Shown here: positions 1 through 11,151 of the stretch, one piece after another
How positions within the stretch are numbered: position 1 is the stretch's first letter
Layout of the letters: each line of letters begins with the position of its first letter
Source of the DNA: Trachythela sp. YZ-2020
Taxonomy: Eukaryota; Cnidaria; Anthozoa; Malacalcyonacea; Clavulariidae
Direction: 5' to 3'
Length of the DNA stretch: 64,000 nucleotides
NCBI GenBank assembly: GCA_016169945.1
Contig: JADLSH010000367.1
Span: 620,001 to 684,000, forward strand
Program-made: the position numbers and the translations under genes
Notes under the pieces: model-generated
Database searches by the model: none
What the model was told of the DNA's origin: nothing
The model's input: only the letters and a program-made list of their open reading frames with translations

Positions 1-480
1 TATAGAGGACTTAGTAAAGACAGAGCCTTCGGTGGTGCAGTCGTCAGAGGAAGCGCCTTTCACCTCTGAGATCGGTAGGGTCTTTATGTAGCCCTACACG
101 AACCCCAACCCGCACCCTAACCCCAATCCTAACCCTAATCCTAACCCTAATCCTAACCCCAATCCTAACTCTAATCCTAACCCCAATCCTAACCCTAACC
201 CTATATATAATCCCAGACATAATTCGTGTAGGGCTACATAAAGACTCAACCCTGAGATCGTGGGTTCGATTCTCGCTGCGAGCTCATGACACTTGTGTGA
301 AATGAGTCAGTCAACGCTCTACAGAAAGTCGTGGGTAGACCGGGTACTCCGGTTTCCTCCCACATGGTGGATTTGCATGGATAAGCCCCAAACTAACCCT
401 TACATCGTAACTGTACTCACTCATCAGGCATGAGTCATACGGTGGCTGCCAGGGGCGCCTTTAATAAGTCTTCGACTCGA
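1..480 (+). repeat. tRNA-derived SINE, interrupted by a TIR element
   Basis: An A-box-like stretch lies at about 32-48 (TGGTGCAGTCG). A B-box-like stretch, GGTTCGATTCTCGC, lies at about 264-277, after the insertion at 75-251. Removing the insertion and one copy of the duplicated CTGAGATCG puts the two boxes at tRNA-like spacing. The downstream body contains GGGTACTCCGGTTTCCTCCC at about 343-362. A diverged relative of that body is visible near 3790-3860. The 3' border is uncertain. The call rests on promoter-box spacing, not on a database match. Confidence 0.55.
75..251. mobile_element. Small TIR element (MITE) filled with telomere-like CCTAAC repeats
   Basis: Terminal inverted repeats of about 23 bp are perfect in their inner part: 80-102 against 223-245, TCTTTATGTAGCCCTACACG read inward. 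They become imperfect at the outer ends. The interior (about 104-205) is an irregular array of CCTAACC and CCCAATCC units, close to the animal telomere repeat TTAGGG. A 9-bp direct repeat CTGAGATCG flanks the element at 66-74 and 252-260, as expected for a target-site duplication inside the host SINE. No ORF is present, so the element is non-autonomous. A TSD of 8-9 bp fits hAT- or Mutator-type transposition, but the family is not assigned. Confidence 0.7.
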
Positions 481-2580
481 TCAAGTCGAGCAGCGTCCTT
501 CGTAATTCCGCTCATCTCTCAGCTGCAAGTAAGGATGATTAGCACGCCCTAAAGTGTTTTAAATAAAGCTCGACAGAAAGTAGTTCAAAACGGTGGGGAA
601 TTTCCTTCATGATCAGTTCCACATAAACTGTATAGACTATCAAGTAAACTTCAAACACTGGCCTCAACCAATTTGCATTGCCATTGGAATAAGTATTAAA
701 ATACAATTGAAAATCGGCTTTGTTCTGGCCCTGACCAAATTCAATTAGTTACGAAAAGAATAGGCTGCGTAGCGATTCTTCCGGCCTTGATTCTGGCCCC
801 AACCAGGTTTAACCGTCATGTGAATGTATCCATCACCACGTAAAAGACTAAAGGCCTAATTGATGAAAACTAAACCGAGGTAAAGTCTAAATTTAATGCA
901 TCTATGAGTAGAACCAGGCGTGCGAAATGAAGCGAAACGTCTTATGAGTCTATTAACTATTTACAACCGCTTGCTAAACTCGCCTAGTCCTACAAATGCT
1001 TTACATGGCTTAGGCTTAGCTAACAGTTTCGTGAAAAGGCCACGACCCATTTCATCCTTACATTCAGCATGTTCGTTCATAATATCTCAGTAAGCGACAA
1101 AATGAACATTACGTCATTATAAATCTGGACCGTCGAATGACTTTGAGCGCTCGTATCTTTGGCGCCCCTCATCCAAAACGGACGAAAATACCACCAATCG
1201 ATTCAGCAAAAAAACCTGTTCTTGGCTAATGCAAACAAATCGCTAAACACATTGTTTTACAGATCCCCGTGAGTTTTAACCTTAGTAGTCTGGTATATTT
1301 ATTATATCGGTAAACGAATTATATATTCAGTACTTTTGATCGATTATAACTTCTGTTTTAAAAACCGTGTGATTTTCGACACCGTGTGAGAGCGAAATTT
1401 GAAATCTTAGCGTGCGGCCAAACTGGACTTTCAGACAAAAACAACCGGAAGAGGCCCAATACCATATTGCTATGGTTTTTGAGTGGTCGGAATGAATTCC
1501 CCAGGGTAAAATACCCTACATAAGATATTTTTGGTGAGTATACCAGAATGCATTGCGTTGATTATTATTCAAAATAAAAATTTTCGACGAAAGTTTGGTG
1601 AAAAATTGTTCAGAAATATTGCGAGTTTTAGCTTGGAATTTGTCGTATTTTTGAAGGTATGTTTCAATAATTGTTTTATCAATGAATCTAATTTAACGAT
1701 TTTTGTCTTGTTTGATTTATTTAGCTTGTTTTAGTTATGCTAATCACGCATTGTAATAACCCTTGTTACGGGTCACGGCACATATAGCTTTGAAATCTGC
1801 ATGAGGTAATAATTTCTGTTACAAGGAAAAGTAATACAAACCACAGCATTGAATTGAGGAAGAGTTGCTCTTTCTATTGATACTTTAAAACAAAGATTAC
1901 CTCCTCAAATCGACGAGTAATCGCGGTTTGAAAATGGGCTACTTTTGCTATATTTTGCCGCTGATGGCGGGAATAGCCGCATTGTAATCAGAATGGCGCG
2001 CCGAAAATCGCTGTATGAACCACTATTTTTTTATAATTGTGGAGCATGTACATATATATTACTATGTGTTTTAACTTAAACGTTACCTTTGAGATTTGGT
2101 TGGATAGGGATCAAAATTTTAGAGCTTGCAGAATGCTTCTAATGGGTTAAAATTTGTACTTGTTGCAATATTTTGTGTTTTGTGTCCTATATTCTTATAT
2201 CTATTCCCACCTGATTTTTGTTATTCAATATATTTAAAAAATGCTCATCATAGTTGTATGTATTGTAATACAGACAGTACAGCATTTGAAAGTACAGTAT
2301 ATGCTTACAGCGTATCAATATGGCAACATACTGTATAATGTATATACAGTATTGATTTATTTATAGGAAAAAATATGGGTGTTGGATGTGCTGCCATATT
2401 TATATGCATGTAGTCTATATTATGCCCTTTTTATGTATAAAGAAATTAAAATAAGACTAGGCATTATAAATTGAAATGAGATTTAGGATAATTATGTTAT
2501 CATAAAAAATTAAACATACTCTTTGTATCCTTCATTTATTCTGTTGTTTTATGCCCTCAATATAGATTCCCATCTGAGGT
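481..2580. other. No gene recognised
   Basis: This stretch is AT-rich. The only ORFs are short, show no familiar motif and have no phase-consistent splice partners. No repeat with clear ends was seen. Diverged transposon remnants cannot be excluded. Confidence 0.5.
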
Positions 2581-3142
2581 CGCAGGTAAATATTGTATAC
2601 AGAAAAAAGTTTGCAACATTTGAAGATGCAGAAGAAACCCACCCATTATGGTCTGACATTGTCTGACAGTTTAGCAGAACTTGTGATAAATAGAAGACAA
2701 GCCAATTCTGGTAAAACCAAGTCTGTTATGGAATCAGAATTCAGGGAACATCAATACCACCACCTCCTTCAACACCACCAATGTTTGAAGCTTGTTGTAA
2801 ATATATTTAATTTTTAGGTAGACTGTAATGTTCTTAACATTGTAAACACATTGAGGCTGTGCAAAATGCATACTAAATGCTGTAATTATTATTATTACAC
2901 ACTTACCACACAATCATTAACCAGGTAAAGTCCTGTTCATTTGGGCTTTTCCAGCCCCATGCAGTTACAACTTTGTCTCTTAACACATACTGCAAGTAAC
3001 AGGGGTACTCGATCACATTGCCATCATTACTAACATCATTCAAAAGGCTGCATCTTTCACAAGGGTATAAATCAAGGTAACTTTCCCCCTTAATCCACCT
3101 TATGTTATCCATGTGTATTGGTGGAATGAAAATGACCGGCAT
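2581..3142. other. Possible decayed coding exons, both strands
   Basis: On the - strand an open stretch runs from 3142 to about 2906 and contains PPIHMDNIRW and CERCSLLND. It ends at a good donor (GTAAGTG), which is consistent with an exon. On the + strand, 2603-2680 encodes KKFATFEDAEETHPLW before an in-frame stop, and the reading frame then shifts. Neither has a verified partner exon. Part of the 5' end of the - strand stretch (GTGTATTGGTGGAATGAAA) is repeated at about 3192-3212. These may be remnants of a mobile element or of a host gene, and no function is proposed. Confidence 0.2.
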
Positions 3143-3699
3143 ACAATAAAAGTACCATTTTTGTATCTTTTACCATATATGCTTAATCCATGCATATTGG
3201 TGGAATGAAATGATGCAACAGTTTTTTAGTATGGTTTGAATTTCAATAAATCATTTTTTAAACCAATTGTCTGTGTATATTTATTGGAAATGCATTATTT
3301 AATGATTAGTTAGGCAAACGAATTAGAGAAAACCACTTCAAACATTTATGTAGCTAACATTCTCCTTACATCTTAGGATATAAAAAAGTTTGTTCAACCT
3401 TTTGCCCTGGGTGTAGTTAATTTAGAACATAGTTACATTGGCATAATAGTCTATTGATTTTACTTGTCAGTTGTACAGTACGAAAAAGACTATGTGCAAG
3501 CTACATAGATACAGTATAGTATCGATTATATAAGTATGGATTAAGTACTGCAACGACGAAGGACCGTTCATTATTTAGAAGGGGGGTGAGCCAGTAATTG
3601 ATTGATAGTATCTATTTTGGGAAGTATGGGTTAATGGGTTGCAGATGCGATTAGCACACTCCCCCTTTCCTCTGGGTTAAACCGGCTATACAGCATGTC

Positions 3700-3930
3700 G
3701 AGGGCACATATTTACTCAGGTAATGCCAGTGTCATTGATAAACTCCTGTAAGTTGAGATTGGTTGGTTCTATTCTGTGCTTCAAGGGTTTTTCTACAGGT
3801 ATTCCGGTTTTCCCCCTCACTAAAAACTAACCCTTAGGGATTAACCTTGACTAACTCACCCTCGGAACCTTTGTCAATTGGGTTGCAAAACCTGTTAAGG
3901 CTTTTCTGTCCACCTCAGAGTAGTAAACAC
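3700..3930 (+). repeat. Degenerate SINE body similar to the copy at 1-480
   Basis: CAGGTATTCCGGTTTTCCCC at about 3796-3815 and the following CTAACCCTTAGGG region resemble the body downstream of the first SINE. The promoter boxes are too eroded to place. The match is by eye and the borders are unknown. Confidence 0.3.
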
Positions 3931-4630
3931 AATAAACATAAAACTAAACTATTATCTTGACCCACCCAACAACAATGGTTTAATTTTTGCAGCCATCCCT
4001 TGTCATTGGACACAAATTCATGCCCCCCCCCTGTTACAGTTGCAGCTGCATTAATTAAGTAAGCCATTTAAATACTATATTGAGATAATATTATAAATGA
4101 TAAAACTATTGCTGTGATACCAGAGGCATAGGATGCAGGGTGACCAAAACAGAAGGTAATCAGTGTATGTTGTACATAAGGTTCCACCCAACAAGGAAGT
4201 CTGGGGGCATTCCCCCATTTTGAAATCTAGTCCCTCTGAAATGGTATTTTCAGCCATATTGATGTACTGATAAATTGCAAGACAAGTGAGATTTAAAATT
4301 TGGGTTGGTCTACCCCTTTCCTAATTTATAATTATGTTGGCTCACCCCCAGAAACCATTTTTAAAATTCTGGCATACCCCCTCATAAATAATGAACAGTC
4401 CCTTAGATAACCATGGTGGTTAAAGCTATTCCTGGCATAATTTTTTTCTTGCCAGCAACAAATGGATGAAAGTTTCAAATGTTCTCTTTAAATAAATTAA
4501 GATTCTTTCCTAGAATTAATGTATGTAGCAGTAATCCAGATCGATGGTCGATGGCAGGAACCAACTCGCCAGATAATGATATTTGTGTCTCGAACATTGT
4601 CTGGTTCATGCTCCACTTTGAATATCAATT

Positions 4631-5282
4631 CTAGGTTTGATGATCTTCTCCACATGCACATTGCAAGACCGGTTTGGTATCTTTTTTCTTGCCAAGATCC
4701 AATGACAACAAACTTTCAGGATACATAACATCCACACTATTCTCCTCGTCATCAGACATTTGGTCACCACCAGCAGTGTCTTCCACATCCAACATTTCAG
4801 TTAACTGTCGAATTTCCTATATAGTCAGCCACCTCCATCTCGATGATCAATGGGGTCAACAAACTACATGAATTTAAGAAACAGGTTCAGGAAGAATATG
4901 TAAACGAACTCGAAGTAAAATGACTTTACTATCAGTCTATAAACACTGCTGTGTTTAATAGCAATATAAAAACAAATCAAATTTTACTCACTGAAATTAG
5001 TGAAATATAATATCAAATTTAGTTAAGAGCTTTCAAAGCCTTGATTTGTAGATGCTATATAGTTTCTTAAATATGAAAATAATCATTAAAATATGTACTT
5101 GAATATTAATGGTGCCGTTTAAATATGAAATACTTTGAAAGTACTGGAGCCTGTTTTAGTCAAACCGTATATGAGTCACATTGAGTCAAAATTATATATA
5201 GGTTGTGTTTAAATCATCTTACCTTGAAAACACAACTAGTATGCACTTCTATCAATGCAGGGCTACTGCATTCAGCGAACAT
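4631..5282 (-). CDS. Candidate two-exon gene, short acidic protein (hypothetical)
   Basis: Exon 1 would be 5282-5223 (20 codons, ending in a GTAAGA donor) and exon 2 would be 4816-4631 (CTATATAG acceptor to TAG stop). Both junctions are phase 0, giving an 81-residue product. Its middle is strongly acidic (MSDDEENSVDV) and it ends near a Cys-containing stretch (QCACGEDHQT). No domain is recognised. In a different frame, the sequence after the stop stays open to about 4487 and reads like protein (KVEHEPDNVRDTNIIIW). So either the gene has a frameshift there (a pseudogene or an assembly error) or it uses another splice site. The start codon is the first in-frame ATG after a GC-richer upstream region (5340-5560). 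Expression is unproven. Confidence 0.35.
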
Positions 5283-5549
5283 TTCTTCGATTTTTATGCC
5301 ATTAACAACCGGTGAAAATTCCCCATTTAAAAATATTTGGAGATGTGAACGCAGCGGGAAACAGTCGAACAGTGACGGCGCAGGCCGAGAAATCGATAAT
5401 ATATAATTAACGCCCCTGGGCGCGTTGCATGTCGGTATACTCACCCAACCTCCTCTGGTGCGTAGCCACGACGGGACGGGTTTCCCCCGCGCTCGTGACG
5501 TAACCGTGTAGGAAGCCAAAGCGCCTGGATACGAGGCTGGGCAAACCAT

Positions 5550-6300
5550 ATATCGTCAAACTACGGCAAGCAAGTGCGTGCTGGAAAATGCCCGATAAAT
5601 AAAAAAAAATTCAAAATAAATACTTCTACTCGTCGTATCGAAGCAAAACTTTCTAGAAGAAATACACACATAAAAAGCTAAATTTTCGAATGGAGAAGTC
5701 TATTGTCAAATCCAAGAAATAAAGAAGATATTAAAGATTGTTTGAGTTGAACTGGAGGTATGTTTGGGATTAAACTTTTAGTATTTTTGATTTTTGATTC
5801 CAATGGTGTTAGTTTCATTGGAATCTACATTGAAAAAGCGACTCTCGCAAACCTACTCAGGTTTACTCAGATCGTAATTTCTAAATTATCTTTACGTGAA
5901 AGAAATGTAAGTCATGTAAGCCAAGTATGTTACAATCAGACTCAGAAAAATATTTGCCGAATGCCTATAGCTGTAGCATGCACTGTCAAAATGTGTTAAT
6001 TACGAAAAAGCCTATATCATTACCCCAGCGACTAAACGCTCAACGCTCAGATGTATAAAGCTCCGCTTAAAGTCAAAATGATAAAGCGCCCAAATCCTGC
6101 TTAGGATTGTCTTTCTTTGTACACTATTTGTACACACTAATTGCGATATTGAAAGTGCCAGGGTTGGCCAGGCTTGAAAATATTGAGGAAATACTGAATT
6201 TATTTCATGTGAGGGCCTACGAAGCCTACCCAAACCGACAACTTCTGCTTGTCTAATCACGTATTTGTTGAATGCTATCAGAAGACTTAGTGACTTAGTG
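5550..6300. other. No gene recognised
   Basis: Short ORFs only. None has recognisable motifs or matched splice sites. Confidence 0.45.
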
Positions 6301-6303
6301 TTC

Positions 6304-6560
6304 AGGGGCCGGTTGTACGAAGGCCGTTTAGCTTAAACGGTGGATAAGCCAAAATTAAAAAACACTTTCACACTGATACGGTAGTTTAGAGCATTGTGTA
6401 CTACAAGAAGTGTATCGTATAAATGACAAAAGTATCGTATAAAATTATGTCCGGGAATTATGGCGATGCCGATGGAAATTGTCTGTTTTCTTATGCTTAC
6501 ATAATTGACTCGAAGTAATAATGTTGTTTGACATAAAATAAATAAACCATGTGAGAGACA
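6304..6560 (+). mobile_element. Possible MITE end related to the element at 34994-35235
   Basis: GGGGCCGGTTGTACGAAGGCC at about 6304-6324 closely resembles the terminal repeat CAGGGGCCGGTTGTTCAAAGC of the element at 34994-35235. The second terminus was not found, so this is a truncated or diverged copy. Confidence 0.3.
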
Positions 6561-6586
6561 TTGTTATATTGTTGATACGATGATGA

Positions 6587-7010
6587 TGATAAACTTTATT
6601 TAACCACGCTAACATTGTCAGCTAAAGCTGGTTTCCACAATGGGCGTGAAAACATTAACAAATAATTACAAGTAAAAGAAATAATTAGGAAAGAATTAGC
6701 ATGCAAATATCAGTAAAATATACAATGATTATACTATTTACAAGAATCGTTTGATTTTAAAAGCAATGGGTAGCGATTTTCCTTTTAAAGCTTGACAGCG
6801 TTTTCCTTTCTCTTATAAATAAAAAGCAATGGGTAGCGATTTTCCTTTTAAAGCTTGACAGCGTTTTCCTTTCTCTTATATTTTCTGGTAGGGAGTTCCA
6901 TATGGTGGCTCCATCATACATAAAACTCTTTTTCATATTGTTCGTACGTGGCTTTGGCAATTAATAAACGTATGGTACTTGAGCTGTCACGAAGGCTATG
7001 GTTTAATATT
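6587..7010 (-). pseudogene. LINE 3'-end fragment with a 62-bp tandem duplication
   Basis: On the - strand this encodes the C-terminal signature of a non-LTR retrotransposon RT: YDGATIWNSLPENIRE followed by SFKRKIATHCF, like the GA-xWNxLP block of CR1/L2-type LINEs. A segment encoding RERKTLSSFKRKIATHCF is present twice in tandem (about 6760-6818 and 6822-6880). Downstream on the - strand, 6587-6650 reads as a 3'UTR ending with GATGATGATG units. The upstream RT domains are absent, so this is a 5'-truncated copy. Confidence 0.7.
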
Positions 7011-7239
7011 TCCTTTACGTCGAGAAGATATAAGGCGAAACAAAAAATGCAGTGAAATGTGCGACATAAGCATCGAAAAAAACCATAGCAGAAGCACAGA
7101 TTCTGAACATCAAGTTTTATCCTGTATTCTTGCGTCACGTGCCGGTCGTTAAACACGTCATTTGTGTGCAGGCTCTTTTTTTCTGTCACGGAAATATTTT
7201 TTCTTTTCGCTACTTCTTTTTTATATACATACACCTGAA

Positions 7240-9180
7240 TTCAAACTATCAGTTCAGCTTGGTCTTGGAAGTAAAATGATGATGAGCTCATGAGCGGTTG
7301 CCAACTATCCATCGAGTATATGGCAATTAATTGGCAGGTATTAATTGGCAGGTATTAAATAAGGTATTAAATAGGTTTTACGGAAACTATGGTTCAGTGC
7401 TTATGCAAATCGTATATATTAACTATGTGCAAACACTTCGTTGACAAAGAAGACGCTGCAACACGAATAATTAAATAAAATGTATTGCGATGCTGATGAG
7501 TGATGGAGTGCAAACTATTACTTTCGAAATAGAAACAGCCGAGTTTCTTTACGATCTATGGACTATATGAACAATACAATATTAGCACAAGTTATAGTCG
7601 TTGAGATGGGTGATATTTATCCTAAGGCTGTGAGTGGATCTTAAGTTAAGACTATCACAATTAAGGTAATGTAAACTGTATTATACGACATCACGTCTAG
7701 CCTACAAATACAGCCACTACACGTTCATTTTGTAATAGGAATACACGAGGCAATTAGTAGCGACAGTATTCACTTGCAGGCATCTAGTCTAATCATTCCG
7801 CGTATTTTATAAACCTGATGAATTGGAATACACCATCATGATAATAAGTCTTGAAAGGGATCACAATTTCAATTGAATTTGTACTGTTACAATGTCAATG
7901 TCAATGTATTGTATTTATGTTGCTGTATATTGAGAGATTACACAAAGAAAAGGTGCAATCTGAACGGATTGAACTAATAATTTTTGCTTTTGACTATGAA
8001 TTTGAACATTTCGTACATCCTGCTGTGTTATTGTTATATCACAAAGCGACCTCTTCTATATGTTTAAATGAATTTTTAGGAACTTTAACTTAACGTAATG
8101 TTGAGGATGTATACGACAAATTCTAAAATATTTAGCCAGATTAGTTTAGGCGAACTCAGTTAAATGTGAAACTCACTATTTTATCCAAACTGCTTACAAA
8201 AGAGGAAAAAATTCAACCACTCCCACATGCACAGGACAAGTATACATAAGCATTTCACTCCTGACTGACGTGCACGTTTCAATGGTCAAAGACAATGCAT
8301 GTATATTATATGTCTATGCGAATAACCTTTTACCTTATTATACACACCGCGCTATATTGGTAACTGGTTGTTTCGCCAACGAGTCGTTTAAAAACCCTTT
8401 AGCCAACTGTTAGCCAGTTGTCCTATATTACCTTGCCCTTGAGCATGTAATGCAGTCTAGATAATTTTTTTGGTACGATTCGGGCAGAAATGATTCGCCT
8501 AGCTGCATGTAAATCAAGTTCAGCTCGGATACATTTTGCGATGCAAACGCCTTTTTTACCTATGATGCTATATAGTTAAATTTGGAGCGTCCCGAACCAA
8601 AGACCTGGCTAAGACTTACTCAAGAGGTATAGTCATTAGTCACAGCACGGGTAAAACAGGTACGACCGTACGAGTGCCAGAAAGAAATGAGTAGTATAAA
8701 TGGATTTAGCCGACCACTAACAATTTCTATTCTACAAGCTCAAGTCTTATAAGACACGAAATTACAAAAACGGCCCCTAATTGTATATGTGTAGCCTATA
8801 GTCACTATAGGTATGCAAGATGAGTTAAAGATAAAACTGTTCAAAGCTATATGGTAATTGATCTTCTGAAATCTCCTCAAACCGCTTGGATGCTGCAGGT
8901 TTTGTATTTCCAGCGCCTCTGAGCATTTTCGCTATTCTTGAACTTGGCTTTGGGAAATAATATTTTTTCAGTACGATTCTCTATGACTAGCCATTCAGCA
9001 AAATGCCCCCTCCCCATAAGGCATTACATTATATTTGCACGTGTTAGCTCTTTAAGAACCTTTTTAATTATTTTAACTTTTGCCTAAGATTCAGCCACAT
9101 TTCCAATAATTTTTACGTTGAACGAGATCTTGATGTTAGGGACAACAAAGTCCTTGAAATCCTAAATTTAACGTATGATT
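7240..9180. other. No gene recognised
   Basis: AT-rich sequence. The longest ORF (80 codons at 7851) carries no known motif and lies in low-complexity sequence. Nothing with defined ends was seen. Confidence 0.45.
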
Positions 9181-9475
9181 TCCATAATTTGGACTACAGG
9201 TGTATGTACCACAGAATACCGCAAAAATTTACATGTTCAATATCTTTTGTCAAATATATATAATGTGGCTTCTTAATATTTTTTAGTATAGTTTATCGAT
9301 ATATTTTTTCTTCCTGGGGGTTTTGGGGCTAGATTTCATAGACTTTTTTTTCAATTGAAAGTTCTGTGGAACAAACTCTAATGTACCACAGAATACCAGT
9401 GCCGAGATAAATAAGCAACGGTTTATCCAATTGTACCAGGATTTGGTGTGTCACGTTGTGTGATAATACTAATAG

Positions 9476-9621
9476 GTTATTGACCGAGCGTGAGGTCTGT
9501 ACAGTGAAATATCGGACCGAGGTTTTTTAGTACGGACCAAGCGAGCGCAGCGAGCGCGGTCCGTACTAAAAAACAGAGGTCCGATATTTCACTGTACAGA
9601 CCGAACAAGCGAGGTCAATAA
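9476..9621. repeat. Long near-perfect hairpin (fold-back)
   Basis: The arm at about 9476-9540 (TATTGACCGAGCGTGAGGTC...) is matched inversely by 9558-9621. The centre is AAGCGAGCGCAGCGAGCGC. The arms are roughly 65 bp and share the segment TGTACAGTGAAATATCGGAC with its complement. Confidence 0.7.
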
Positions 9622-9627
9622 ACTGTT

Positions 9628-10094
9628 TATTATATGGCTCTTGAGTTTGATTCTTAAATTAATTAAGGCATAAACAAGAATTTTTCGCCACCTTTCTTGT
9701 TGAGACATGAAATGGCTTCCTCATTAGCTATTCTGTTACTTTTATCGAACAACGACGGTTGTTTGCCAGTTTGGCACTTTGGCTTCCGTTACGATGGGCA
9801 TTGTTTTTTTTTGTTTTATTAATTGCAAATTTTTTAAATTTAAAATTTTAAAAATTTTAAATTTAAAATTTTTTAAAAAATGTTTAAAATTTTTTTTAAA
9901 TTTTTAAAATATTTAAAAAAAATATTTTTAAATATTTCTGTTTTAAATTTTTAAAATTTAATTTAAAATTTTTAATTTTTTAATCCGGGACACCGGTCCG
10001 GATAACTAGTTATCCGGACCACGGTCCGGATACGGCTTTTATCGGACCGCTCGCTAGCCAATCAGAACCGCGGATTTCATAAAGCCATATAATA
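9628..10094. mobile_element. Probable MITE with short TIRs around an A/T homopolymer-run block
   Basis: TTATTATATGGCT at 9628-9640 is inverted at 10082-10094. Between them, about 9806-9985 contains almost only runs of A and T. The right part contains CCGGTCCGGATAACTAGTTATCCGGACC, a local palindrome at about 9990-10016. The terminal match is short, so confidence is moderate. Confidence 0.4.
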
Positions 10095-11151
10095 ATGTAG
10101 GATATTGCTAACTTAATTTAGTGAAAGGTAAATACTAAAATCAGTACAGCATACCAGTGGTGTAACCAAAGTATACCAGGTTTATCAATAATTTTGAAAA
10201 GTTCAGTTTTTCAATGGTAAAATTGATTCCTTGGTGTGATTCCTGTATAGTAATAATGTTGTGTTGCATAGAAAAAGTAGTGATCAACATGAATCATACT
10301 GGTTTGCAAACTTATTTTTAAACTTTCGAATTTTACAGGTATTATGCGGGAAAAAAGTATCAAAAACATAGAATGTCATTTTTTGTTAATCCTGATTATT
10401 TTAAAGAATTTTTATGAAAATATTCATTTTTGTTTTTTATATGTCAATTAAAAACTAAAACTAATATATATTCACAAAAAGAAAGTGTATAGTATGTTTC
10501 CTCCTAATTTTATAAGATCAATAAATAAGACTGGTATTATGTGGTATCGTGGTATTCTGTGGTACATATACACCTGTAGTTCGAATCTTCGTGTCGCCAC
10601 TTTAAGACTTAAGTGACTGTTTTGATCAGGTAAATGTCAATCAATGAAAATAATAGTAAATATTTTATCAGGTATAATTATATAGGTCAGTAATAACAAT
10701 TCCGTAACAAAATCATCTCAAAATCATCTTACATGAGGGAGTTTATTTTAATTCCTTTTATTCAATGTGTGAGTGTGCTATGCATATGAGTATATTACGC
10801 ATTCAGATACCCTACGAAGCAAATTAATATCGGAAGGAAATAACGCTTTGAGACCACCTCTTATTAAAATTATTTCCTGCCATTATCTAACAAAGATAAC
10901 TTCACGAAAATATGAAGATACGCATTACGAAAATGTGAAGATACGTGCGGCCAAGGCCAGGGTCTATGCTCGTATTGTAAACATGGCTTAAATTCCTTGT
11001 ACCACTCAAACCAGCCGCCATCGTTTAGATGAAAAGACCAAGAAAATCATTTTGCATATATTGTTTATCTTTTAATTACAGGTTTTGTCAATACTACGTA
11101 CAAAGTAAATTTCCGAGATAATTCTGAAAGATTCAAACACAAGACATAATC

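Larger units (their letters stand above)
9193..10581. mobile_element. TIR element about 1.4 kb long with nested insertions
   Basis: The ends are inverted repeats: left 9193-9220 (CTACAGGTGTATGTACCACA...) and right 10547-10580, its reverse complement with a 2-bp insertion. The motif GTACCACAGAATACC recurs at about 9381. No transposase ORF is visible. Flanking target duplications could not be recognised. Two further inverted-repeat structures lie inside it (9476-9621 and 9628-10094), so it is a nested composite. Confidence 0.5.

Noticed and set aside
2036..2340. 70-codon + strand ORF with a hydrophobic run
   Set aside because: AT-rich sequence yields such frames by chance. No supporting splice site or family feature.
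7851..8093. 80-codon ORF on the + strand
   Set aside because: No motif, simple repeats (TGTCAATGTCAATGTATTG) at its start, and no splice context.
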